Of a stretch of DNA of 57,190 nucleotides, positions 35,612 through 43,314 are shown one piece after another (the stretch's first letter is position 1; every line of letters starts with the position of its first letter). The stretch comes from Tritonibacter scottomollicae. Its GTDB lineage: Bacteria > Pseudomonadota > Alphaproteobacteria > Rhodobacterales > Rhodobacteraceae. The stretch lies in assembly GCF_003003215.1 (NCBI RefSeq), contig NZ_PVUF01000011.1:1-57190 (forward strand), written 5' to 3'. The position numbers and the translations under genes were made by a program. The notes below the pieces were generated by a model, which was given only the letters and a program-made list of their open reading frames with translations, was not told the DNA's origin and did no database searches.

Positions 35612-36958
35612 TCATGGGGCGCTCTTGTCGGCGTCGCCCAAGAGGTCCGTCAATATGGATTCGAACTCCTGGTCGACATAACGCCTTGCCCGCGAAAGCA
35701 AAAGCGGCACCGGGCTGGATTTCTCGGCATGGCGAAAATACGCCTCTACACCCAAAAGCACATCGGCGGCTTCTTGCCCACTTGGAATGGGTGAAACTTT
35801 AGGTGAGCGGGATCGTGAGTCCCGTGTTGGATCAGTCGGCTGCGTGGTGCTGAGAGTTTCCAGCCGATTGTAGTCAATGACGAAGCCGCTGGCGGGTCCA
35901 AAATCGATCTTTGCCTCTGCTGCGCGGCCCGGCAGAAGCGTTGTGATCGCCTCAACCAGAGTTTTTCCGATCAAGAGTCGGGCCTGAGTAACAAGCAACA
36001 GCGCTGCCGAAGACGGCTCCTCGCGCCGGTAGTAATGCTCTACTTGCTCCAACAATGCGCGCGCGTGGTCATGGCTTTCCACCTTGGGGGCATTTACGGC
36101 AGCAGGCATCATGGGCGCGCCCGCTTCCGATGGCGCTGTCGCCGAGGGGTCTGCCGCGCCTCCAGCTGCCCCGCCGCCCTGTGGGGCGTCCTTGACAAGA
36201 TCGGGCCTCGCCTTCTTCACGGCGGCGATCATTTCAGTCAGCACATCGTTCAGGGGATCAAGCTTTGGGGTCTGCCCCCCAGTGCTGCGCTGCGACGCGA
36301 CATGGATACGTTCAAGCGCCGCCTGAATGCGGCCAATCGCCTCGAGTACGAATGAAATCCGCGCCCCGTTGGCAGGATCACGCAAAAGCCCGTAGAGCGT
36401 GTCCGCCTCCAGATCCTGCTCCTTTTGAAGCGGCTTTAGGTGCCCCTCGGCAACCTTGATCCGGCGCAGGCTGACATCTCCCGAAGCGCTCAGCGGCAAA
36501 AAGGTCAGCGGTTGCAACAAGGCCATCTGCGAAGCCAAGTCATTGATCGCCTCGCGCCGCTCGCGTGCGGCACTTTCAATTTGGGGATGCAAATCCGGTC
36601 CAAAAACTTCCAGACACCCAGCAATCATTTCGAATGTATCGGCCAGATCACCGATCTCGCCGGCGAGCGCCTGCCATTTTGCGCGCAGCACCAGAAGGCG
36701 GAGATCCCTCGACCGCGACAGAAGCGAATCGATCTGAGTGATCTCGGCCTGGAGATTCACATCTGCGACGGGGTCAAATACCTTGTCAGGCTGTTGTTCG
36801 CTGCCCGGAAGTTCCGTGCCGGGCGTAAAATAACGCTCGGGCAAACGCCCTTCGGCATCAAAGTAATATTCGCCGTAGGTGTCGTCCCAACTTGCATCGA
36901 GATCGGGGCCGCAGGGGGCATCCGCGCTGATTGGGATCAGAATATCATCAACTATCAT
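35612..36958 (-). CDS. tssA: T6SS assembly protein TssA
   Basis: A 448-residue protein with the ImpA_N domain at residues about 5-130 (PISADAPCGPDLDASWDDTY, RLLVLRAKWQALAGEIGD), a variable Ala/Pro-rich middle (about 265-300) and a C-terminal domain (RALLEQVEHYYRREEPSSAA, then LLISRARRY-like VPLLLSRARRYVDQEFESIL). TssA primes and caps tube and sheath polymerisation. It begins 18 bases after tagH. The second ImpA-like block at 400-430 is the same PVPLLL-x-RA signature seen in TssA proteins of the short C-terminal class. Confidence 0.88.
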   Translation of the reverse strand: MIVDDILIPISADAPCGPDLDASWDDTYGEYYFDAEGRLPERYFTPGTELPGSEQQPDKVFDPVADVNLQAEITQIDSLLSRSRDLRLLVLRAKWQALAGEIGDLADTFEMIAGCLEVFGPDLHPQIESAARERREAINDLASQMALLQPLTFLPLSASGDVSLRRIKVAEGHLKPLQKEQDLEADTLYGLLRDPANGARISFVLEAIGRIQAALERIHVASQRSTGGQTPKLDPLNDVLTEMIAAVKKARPDLVKDAPQGGGAAGGAADPSATAPSEAGAPMMPAAVNAPKVESHDHARALLEQVEHYYRREEPSSAALLLVTQARLLIGKTLVEAITTLLPGRAAEAKIDFGPASGFVIDYNRLETLSTTQPTDPTRDSRSRSPKVSPIPSGQEAADVLLGVEAYFRHAEKSSPVPLLLSRARRYVDQEFESILTDLLGDADKSAP

Positions 36959-36976
36959 CGTACCGTCTTGTCCTAA

Positions 36977-38311
36977 TCAGGTTGCGCTGTTCTCATCATC
37001 GCCATGTGCCTGCTGATAGGCCCGTGCAAAGGCCTCCAGAAAGACGCTGAGCATTCCGTTGTCGCCACGGGCCACGCGGGCGTCCCAAAGGGCGACATAG
37101 GCCTCCCAGGCGCGGCCGCGTTTGGATCCGGGCATCAGTTTTCCGGTCGGCAGTTGCTCTTCGATCTCCTCGGGCGATAGCCCTTCCAGCACCGCCGCGA
37201 GCGCAGGCTGGAGCGCGGCAAAGATCGCCTGCTGATGCTGCTGGATATCCCGCAGCGCGGCTTCGAAGCCATCTGCCCCAGTCTGGAAGCCGTCTCGGGG
37301 CTTCAGATACATTGCCTCCAACGCAGAGCTGGTATCCTGCATGAATTTCAAGGGGTTGTTCCCATCGGCGTTTCGCATCGTGCGCTCACCCGCGCGCGTG
37401 AACTGTTTCATATGCGAGCGTTCGCGCAAGATCGCCATGACCAAGTCAGCATTGACCCGGCTGCTTTCCCCCAGCATCCGTGCGAGTGCCACAGGATCCA
37501 CATCCGACACATTTTCAGGGTCAAGCCCCGCCCCCTCGCAAAAGGCGCGCAAGACCGCCACCCCCTGCCCGTCCTCCGCCTCCCGCGCAGGCGGCGCTTC
37601 TGGGGCAAAGGGGCGCGGCTCGGCAGGCATCGCGCTGCTGGTCGCAACGGGCTGTCCGGTGTCGCCTCCCCCTCCTGGAATGGGCAGAGGCGGTATCGCG
37701 TTGGCGCCAGCAGGCAACTGATCCTGCGGTGCCGCCTCAGGCGTCAGGCTTGGCCAGTCCACTGGCGCAGGCGCGGGCACATCCGTCACGAATTGTGGCG
37801 GGAGCGGCGCAGGCGCGGGATCTGGCATCGCGACAAAGCCATCCAAAGGTGGGGCGACACTCGATTGATATGCTGGCGGGCTCGCATTTGGTACGGCAGG
37901 CGCCACCCCGCCAAGCGCAGAAAATCCCCAAGGGTCATCCTCTTCGTCTTCGACAGGAATTGGACTGGGTTGTGCGCCAGCGGATGGAGCGTTGTGCGCC
38001 GCGTCCTCAACAACAATCACATAGGGGCCAACCAGAATTCGCTCTCCCGGCTGCAACGGGTGCGGCGCGGACAAACGATGCGGAACACCCTGTAGATAGG
38101 TCCCGTTCGTTGACATGTCGATCAACCAATAGCGCCCCTGGTCAGGACGCACCGTGAAATGATGGCCTGAAATATGCAGCGCCGGATCCGGCAGCATCCA
38201 ATCCATCGTGCTGCGCCGCCCCACGGTGAACTCGCGCCCATCAAGCAACAGCGAGATCGGCCCGCCATTTTCCAGGCGATCCGTGTTTTCGATGCGCAAC
38301 ATCAGATGCAT
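36977..38311 (-). CDS. tagH: T6SS FHA-domain protein TagH/Fha
   Basis: A 444-residue regulator with an N-terminal forkhead-associated domain (about 20-105; FTVGRRSTMDWMLPDPALHI, then SGHHF and STNGTYLQG), which reads phosphothreonine, a Pro/Ala-rich disordered middle (about 110-235), and the C-terminal TagH domain (about 240-440; NPLKFMQDTSSALEAMYLKP, LPTGKLMPGSKRGRAWEAY). In Agrobacterium and Pseudomonas the equivalent is bound or phosphorylated under PpkA control and switches the apparatus on; ppkA, pppA and tagF are also in this locus. It heads tssA 18 bases downstream. Confidence 0.93.
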   Translation of the reverse strand: MHLMLRIENTDRLENGGPISLLLDGREFTVGRRSTMDWMLPDPALHISGHHFTVRPDQGRYWLIDMSTNGTYLQGVPHRLSAPHPLQPGERILVGPYVIVVEDAAHNAPSAGAQPSPIPVEDEEDDPWGFSALGGVAPAVPNASPPAYQSSVAPPLDGFVAMPDPAPAPLPPQFVTDVPAPAPVDWPSLTPEAAPQDQLPAGANAIPPLPIPGGGGDTGQPVATSSAMPAEPRPFAPEAPPAREAEDGQGVAVLRAFCEGAGLDPENVSDVDPVALARMLGESSRVNADLVMAILRERSHMKQFTRAGERTMRNADGNNPLKFMQDTSSALEAMYLKPRDGFQTGADGFEAALRDIQQHQQAIFAALQPALAAVLEGLSPEEIEEQLPTGKLMPGSKRGRAWEAYVALWDARVARGDNGMLSVFLEAFARAYQQAHGDDENSAT

Positions 38312-38355
38312 GAGTTAATTCGCTTCATCCCAGTCATTAAAAGACAGCCCGCCAT

Positions 38356-38940
38356 TCATTCCGGCACGAAGAGGCGTGCAGCCAGATCAATTGTCCGCGC
38401 AAGCAACATGGGGCGCGCATTCAGATCATGGATCGCAAGCGCCGACAGAACCGCTGTATTGAGCGCTTGCGGCATACGATGCGGGGCAACCGGGGCCGGG
38501 TCGTTTGGGGCGATCGGCCCTCCGGACCATCCCACCGCAAGCCCCAGGTAGACAGCTGGGCCACGTACCGGCGCGTACAACGCCGCTTGCATGGCGCGAT
38601 AGCGGTTGGCGTTGTCAGGCGAGCGGATCCAGTCAGCCGAAAGACCAAGCATGGCGCGCGTTGTTGCATCAGCATCTACGAGCGTCAACCGCAGCACTTC
38701 ATAGGCCCACCAGATTGCAACCTGGGGGACGGCAGCAAAGGCCGCGAAGGCAACGGCATCTTCAGGCGTCGTAGACCCGCGCAACCGGTGTAGAAAGGCC
38801 AGCCCTGATTCCTCATCGAGAGGACGAAGCCGGGTCAGCCGCGCCAAATACAGATCGTTCTGATACAACTCTGACGGGCTTTCATACCGCAGGCGCCGAA
38901 CGGGCGGGCGGGTCTTTTCCGACAGCTGCCCTGGCTCCAT
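38356..38940 (-). CDS. T6SS-associated protein of unknown function (DUF6931-like)
   Basis: A 194-residue soluble protein, mostly helical, with blocks AFAAFAAVPQVAIWWAYEVL, WIRSPDNANRYRAMQAA and a region GLAVGWSGGPIAPNDPAPVA. It resembles the small DUF6931-type proteins that accompany T6SS genes; that name is from memory and not verified. No catalytic motif is visible. The ATG at 38940 has GGAGGA 6 bases upstream and is preferred to 38955 or 38979. It is the first minus-strand gene of the tagH-tssABC-hcp series, 44 bases before tagH, opposite to the IalB-like gene. Confidence 0.6.
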   Translation of the reverse strand: MEPGQLSEKTRPPVRRLRYESPSELYQNDLYLARLTRLRPLDEESGLAFLHRLRGSTTPEDAVAFAAFAAVPQVAIWWAYEVLRLTLVDADATTRAMLGLSADWIRSPDNANRYRAMQAALYAPVRGPAVYLGLAVGWSGGPIAPNDPAPVAPHRMPQALNTAVLSALAIHDLNARPMLLARTIDLAARLFVPE

Positions 38941-39247
38941 CCGAATGTCCTCCATGGCAAAATTACTTTTGGCACGCATGCCTCAATCCACGATCAGAAA
39001 TAGAAGCTGGCTCAAGGGGACGCAAGAGGCGCTGCGTTCCTGCGTAAGAGCGCGCCGCGGGAAAAAAGCTTTGCCAATCGGCGTTGTGGCGGGGTCTTGC
39101 GCAGTCAACACCTGCAAAATATGTGTTCTCGGGGCTGCATCCAATTCAATTTTAGGATGCAGAGCTGCCCACAACTTTGTAAGTGAAGTCAGAGGTCCTT
39201 CCGTGCAAATGGAGGAGGCCAATTCATATAGACCGACAGGATTCGCC
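38941..39247. other. Divergent promoter region
   Basis: About 307 bases between the minus-strand tagH/tssA arm and the plus-strand IalB-like gene. No gene recognised. It should carry promoters for both; no clear boxes were identified. Confidence 0.45.
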
Positions 39248-39781
39248 ATGAATATTTTACATAAAACACTTCCCAGTCTGGCGCTTGTGATGGCGTTGGC
39301 AGCTCCTGCGGCCGCGCAGGACGTCGCGGCATCGGACACCAGCAACGATGGCCCGGATATGACGACTTCGGTCTATCGGGATTGGACATTGCGCTGCCAA
39401 AAAGCGGAGACGGGTCCGGCGCCCCTTTGCGAAATCACGCAGTCGCTTCAGCAGCAGGAAAACAAACAATTTATCGCACGCCTCGTCGTGGGAACCCCTC
39501 AGGAAACCGATGAAACCCACTTGCTCGCTCAGCTTCCTGCTGGTGTCTGGTTGCAAGCGGCCCCGAAACTGCGCCTCGAAGGCGGGTTGGACATTGATTT
39601 GACCTATACGCGATGCCAACAGGTTTGCGCGGCAACCACATCCCTGAGCGAAGCTGAACTTGACGCGTTGCGTGCATCGACCTCCCCTGCGACGCTTGTC
39701 TTCCGCATTCAGGCCGAGCAGGATCTGGAATTCCCGATTTCGCTGCAGGGTTTTGATCAGGCGCTTGCCGCGACGCATTGA
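39248..39781 (+). CDS. Invasion-associated locus B (IalB) family secreted protein
   Basis: A 177-residue exported protein: signal peptide (about 1-24, ending PAAAQD), then an IalB-like domain with YRDWTLRCQKAETGPAPLCE, QTQ-like ITQSLQQQENKQFIARLVVG, PAGVWLQAAPKLRLEGG, and the paired cysteines around YTRCQQVCAATT. The family occurs in many Alphaproteobacteria; it was named from Bartonella invasion, but its biochemical role is unknown. The frame is open upstream to 38945, but the ATG at 39248 puts a signal peptide at the N-terminus and has AGGA 7 bases before it. It is the only plus-strand gene inside the secretion cluster and has its own terminator. Confidence 0.85.
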   Translation: MNILHKTLPSLALVMALAAPAAAQDVAASDTSNDGPDMTTSVYRDWTLRCQKAETGPAPLCEITQSLQQQENKQFIARLVVGTPQETDETHLLAQLPAGVWLQAAPKLRLEGGLDIDLTYTRCQQVCAATTSLSEAELDALRASTSPATLVFRIQAEQDLEFPISLQGFDQALAATH

Positions 39782-39816
39782 CCACAGCGAAAAAACACGT
39801 TCCCGCCGAAGGCCAG

Positions 39817-39837
39817 AGCACCGGCTGGTGCTTTTTT
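39817..39837 (+). terminator. Rho-independent terminator after the IalB-like gene
   Basis: AGCACC at 39817-39822 and GGTGCT at 39827-39832 form a six-base-pair stem with loop GGCT, followed directly by a run of six T (39832-39837). It lies 36 bases after the stop and before the convergent end of ppkA. Confidence 0.85.
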
Positions 39838-39902
39838 CGGCGGGGACGGAAACCTGGATGTGACACCTGACATTCAGGAAGACACATCTGCCATCACGAT
39901 TT

Positions 39903-41804
39903 CTATTCGTTGTTTTCAGGCGCGGTCTCGCTCCCGGACGGCTGCAAGACGATACCGGAGACACGCACTGCCGCTTCGCCGCCGGTCTCGCGGATTTCCC
40001 GTTCGATCTGCTCCAGCGCCGCGCCGAGATCGCTGCCATCCTGCAAAAGCGCCGTTCCAACAAGCGCCTTGGGCGTCGCGATCGACAACACCAGCTGCGT
40101 CTGTGTTGGTGCACCGCGCGGCGACGACAGCCCAAAGGCCAGAGCGCGTTGCTGGATCTGCTCGCCAAGATTATACACGCGCCCCTCGGCGTCGATAAGA
40201 GCGGTCCAGATCTGTGCGTCGCGCGCACCCGCAAGCCGGCCCTTCACGGTTTGGCCAGAGACTATCTCCGTCGTGGTGACCATCAGATCGAGGTCCGGAC
40301 CGGGTCGCGCTTGGAAAAGCTTTGCAAAATCAAGCGCGGCGCATTGTGCCGGACTGACCTGGAAGGCCAATGTCCCTGGCACGATACCGAACTCGGCCTC
40401 GTATGCGGAACTTAGCTCCGGCATGGTGTCCGGTTCCTGGGTCATGACCGAAATCATGCCAGCCCGCGGTCCGGTTGCGATGCGGTGGGCATAGGAACAC
40501 CCCGCCTCAGCATAGCGCGCCAGAAACGCCTCTCGCCCCACCTCTTGGCGCGGCGGCAAGCTGTCCACGGCCGCGCCGACAGCCGGTCGATTGGCAGACG
40601 GCGCAATCCAACCCTCCTGCCAACCATACCAGCCCGCGCCGCCAAGTATCACGACAAACACCAGAACCATTGCGAACAACAACCGGACGGGCATCGGATC
40701 TCGGGGCGCCAGGTCGGCAGGTGCGACTGGTGTCGCAGCCGCCGGGCCGGGCGGCAACACGCCGTCCAACCCCGGTGGACGCGTGAGCCCCGGCACCGCG
40801 GGCGCAGGGCGACGCGGGCGCGGCTTCTCGGCAATCATCTCTCGCAAGGCCGCCATATCCGCCGGGCGATCTGCAGGATCAGGTGCCAACATCTGCGCAA
40901 GAATGGGACGCATCTTCTGCGGCAGGTCATGAAGGTCGGGCACCCTTGCCCGAGCGTCGATCGCCCCCTTGATCGATGCGCCCATGGCGAGCGGTTTTCC
41001 TCGAAGTGCCGCGATGATCAGGAGAGCAAGACCATAGATATCAGCCCGAGGTCCCGCCTCGCCACCGAACAGCCCCAACTGCTCGGGCGCCACATACTTC
41101 AACTTGCCGGCAAACTGGTTATCAATCCGCGGATTCGCGAGAATATCAGAGCGCGCGATACCGAAATCGATCAGCTGCGCATCACTTATGCGCCCTGCCG
41201 GCAACATGACATTGTCCGGCGAGAGATCCCGGTGCACCACCCCCAGATCATGCGCAGCCCCGAGACCCTCCGCCAGGCGGTACATAAGCTCATACGCGGC
41301 GCTGACACTAAGGCCACGGTCCGTACTCACGTAATCCGCCAGGGTCAGCCCGTCGATGAACTCCATCACGAGGAAATAGCGATCAAGCTGCACATCGCGC
41401 ACATAATTATAATATCGCACAATGGCCGGGTGGGTCAGTTGGCGCAGGGTGCGCGCTTCGCGCTTGAACAGGAGTGATGTCTGCGGATCACGCATGAGAT
41501 CTGGCAGCACCACCTTGATCGCAACCGGATCGCCAGTGCCGATTTCCACGCCTCGATAAACCGAGCCCATCCCCCCGGACTTCAGCACCCCCGTCACACG
41601 GTAGTTGTTGTTGATAAGCGTTCCGACGGGGAGATCGGTATCCTCTTCTGTCGTCCTAGACGCTGCGACGGGTGCGAATTGGGTCGCCTCGTGCTCCTGG
41701 TCGGCGGAAGAGAGATCTATGCGCGTGCGGTCCTCATCCTTGGTCCCTTCAGGGTTCGCCTCTTCGGGGCTGTAGAGACGCGTTTTATCACCCTCGTCGC
41801 TCAT
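39903..41804 (-). CDS. ppkA: T6SS Ser/Thr kinase PpkA with periplasmic sensor domain
   Basis: A 633-residue bitopic kinase. Residues about 69-325 are a protein kinase: Gly-rich loop SGGMGSVYRG, Lys97 in AIKVVL, catalytic loop HRDLSPDN at 191-198 (Asp193; Ser replaces the usual Lys), DFG at 213-215, and a Pro-rich linker. A membrane helix lies at about 373-393, and the rest (about 430-621) is a periplasmic domain with Cys436 and Cys488. This domain is homologous to the C-terminus of the TonB-like protein at 17956-19371. PpkA phosphorylates the FHA protein or TssL-type partners and turns secretion on; PppA reverses it. Its start overlaps the pppA stop by 4 bases. Confidence 0.93.
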   Translation of the reverse strand: MSDEGDKTRLYSPEEANPEGTKDEDRTRIDLSSADQEHEATQFAPVAASRTTEEDTDLPVGTLINNNYRVTGVLKSGGMGSVYRGVEIGTGDPVAIKVVLPDLMRDPQTSLLFKREARTLRQLTHPAIVRYYNYVRDVQLDRYFLVMEFIDGLTLADYVSTDRGLSVSAAYELMYRLAEGLGAAHDLGVVHRDLSPDNVMLPAGRISDAQLIDFGIARSDILANPRIDNQFAGKLKYVAPEQLGLFGGEAGPRADIYGLALLIIAALRGKPLAMGASIKGAIDARARVPDLHDLPQKMRPILAQMLAPDPADRPADMAALREMIAEKPRPRRPAPAVPGLTRPPGLDGVLPPGPAAATPVAPADLAPRDPMPVRLLFAMVLVFVVILGGAGWYGWQEGWIAPSANRPAVGAAVDSLPPRQEVGREAFLARYAEAGCSYAHRIATGPRAGMISVMTQEPDTMPELSSAYEAEFGIVPGTLAFQVSPAQCAALDFAKLFQARPGPDLDLMVTTTEIVSGQTVKGRLAGARDAQIWTALIDAEGRVYNLGEQIQQRALAFGLSSPRGAPTQTQLVLSIATPKALVGTALLQDGSDLGAALEQIEREIRETGGEAAVRVSGIVLQPSGSETAPENNE

Positions 41805-42586
41805 TCCGACCGCACCGAAGGACGGGTGACTTCGTCAAAAAAGTCCGGCGAGCAGGCCACCACGATGATGGTGACGTTGTCGCGCGCGCCGCGCGCCAGA
41901 ACCTCGGCGATCAAGGCGTCACAAGCGTCCTGTGGCGGGCGCTCTGCCAAAATCGCAGCAATCTCCGCATCTTCGAGATGTTCGCACAACCCGTCCGAGC
42001 ACAGCAAGAACCGATCCCCCGGCAACAGCTCCCCCGACACAATATCGCATTGCGGTCGGGGCGTCACACCGATGGCTCGGGTGATAACATTCTTGCGCGG
42101 GAAGTCCTTCGCCTCATCCTCGGAAATCTGGCCCGCATCAATCAGCGCCCGCAGCTCACTATGGTCACGGCTTTGCTGCACAAGTTGGCCACCCCGCATC
42201 AGGTAGGCGCGGCTATCCCCTGACCAAACGACGGACCACTCCGCCTCCTGCGCAAGAAGCGCGACAACAGTGGACCCGATGGTCGCCCGGGAGTCCTGCG
42301 CCTCGGCGCGGCGACGTATCGCATCATTTGCGCGGATCAAGCGATCCATCAAGCGGGCCTGAAGATCCGCATGCGACACGGGCACGCCGATCGAGTCGAG
42401 CTCCTCTGCAATCGCGGCAGAGGCAAAATCCCCCGCCGCGTGGCCCCCCATGCCATCTGCGACCGCCCAAATTCCAAAATCCGGCCGCGCAATCAGGCTG
42501 TCTTCGTTGATCTCCCGGCGACACCCGCGATCTGTGGCAAGGCCGGTCTCAAACGCGAAGACTCCATTTCGGAAGTGTGCAATCAT
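41801..42586 (-). CDS. pppA: T6SS PP2C-type phosphatase PppA
   Basis: A 261-residue PP2C/PPM phosphatase with all metal-binding motifs: RREINEDSL near 23-31, VADGMGGHAAGDFAS near 42-56, VVWSGDSRAYLMR, LLCSDGLCEHL and RDNVTIIVV near the C-terminus. It removes phosphate placed by PpkA and so shuts the system off. No membrane helix. The gene overlaps tagF and ppkA by 4 bases on either side, making tagF-pppA-ppkA one coupled regulatory unit; in Agrobacterium TagF and PppA are even fused. Confidence 0.95.
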   Translation of the reverse strand: MIAHFRNGVFAFETGLATDRGCRREINEDSLIARPDFGIWAVADGMGGHAAGDFASAAIAEELDSIGVPVSHADLQARLMDRLIRANDAIRRRAEAQDSRATIGSTVVALLAQEAEWSVVWSGDSRAYLMRGGQLVQQSRDHSELRALIDAGQISEDEAKDFPRKNVITRAIGVTPRPQCDIVSGELLPGDRFLLCSDGLCEHLEDAEIAAILAERPPQDACDALIAEVLARGARDNVTIIVVACSPDFFDEVTRPSVRSE

Positions 42587-43311
42587 CTGCTTTCCCCCTC
42601 CGTTGCGTCGTTGCCCGCAGCACCGTCATCCTCCACGGCGTTCTCGGGCTCAGCCACCATGCCGCCAAGGAGCCAACCCAGCGCTGCCGCATCCGGCAAC
42701 CCAGGACCGGCGAGCCATTGTGCGGCATAGCCCGGCCCGCCCGCGACCCAGAAATGGCTGCGCAGCAGCGTGGCGCGATCCGCTTCGACAGGGCATGCAG
42801 CATGCAACAGCGCCTCGAGCTTGCCTTCGGGGTGATGCGCCGAAACCCAGGGACCTTGGCTCACTTTGGCGCTTTCGCCCGGCACGGCAACCTCAAGCCC
42901 CTCCAACAGCGCTCGCCCCCCTGCTCCCGGGGTGGCCCGGTCCAAATGGCTGGAAAACGCAACAAGAAGGTCCTGATCCTCCTGTTGCGTCGGCGGGGCG
43001 ACATCTGCACCTTCGGCCAGCAACAAGAGGGGATACCGCCGCCCGACCTGATCACGTGAAGGGCGCAAGACCCCCGCGAGCGTGGCGCCGAATACGCCGC
43101 GACCGATCCAGAACCGCAGCTCACGCGCCTGGTCCCAGAAGGCCGGCCAGTCATTGCCTAGCTCATCGCGCAAATCAGGCAGGACCTGATCGAGCCAGCC
43201 GCTCAGCCCATCGGCAACAGCCTCACCAAGCCCGGCACGGAGAAAATCCCCATACCCTGGGTGTTTTCCAATCAAGCCGATACGCGCCGCGTCAAGAGGG
43301 TCCTGATCCAT
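42583..43311 (-). CDS. tagF: T6SS regulator TagF
   Basis: A 242-residue TagF (ImpM family): N-terminal IGLIGKHPGYGDFLRAGLGE, WDQARELRFWIGRGVFG and SRDQVGRRYPLLLLAEG are family signatures. TagF represses T6SS post-translationally by binding Fha, independently of phosphorylation in some species. It begins 3 bases after tssM and overlaps pppA. The C-terminus is acidic and variable. Confidence 0.93.
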   Translation of the reverse strand: MDQDPLDAARIGLIGKHPGYGDFLRAGLGEAVADGLSGWLDQVLPDLRDELGNDWPAFWDQARELRFWIGRGVFGATLAGVLRPSRDQVGRRYPLLLLAEGADVAPPTQQEDQDLLVAFSSHLDRATPGAGGRALLEGLEVAVPGESAKVSQGPWVSAHHPEGKLEALLHAACPVEADRATLLRSHFWVAGGPGYAAQWLAGPGLPDAAALGWLLGGMVAEPENAVEDDGAAGNDATEGESR

Positions 43312-43314
43312 GGC

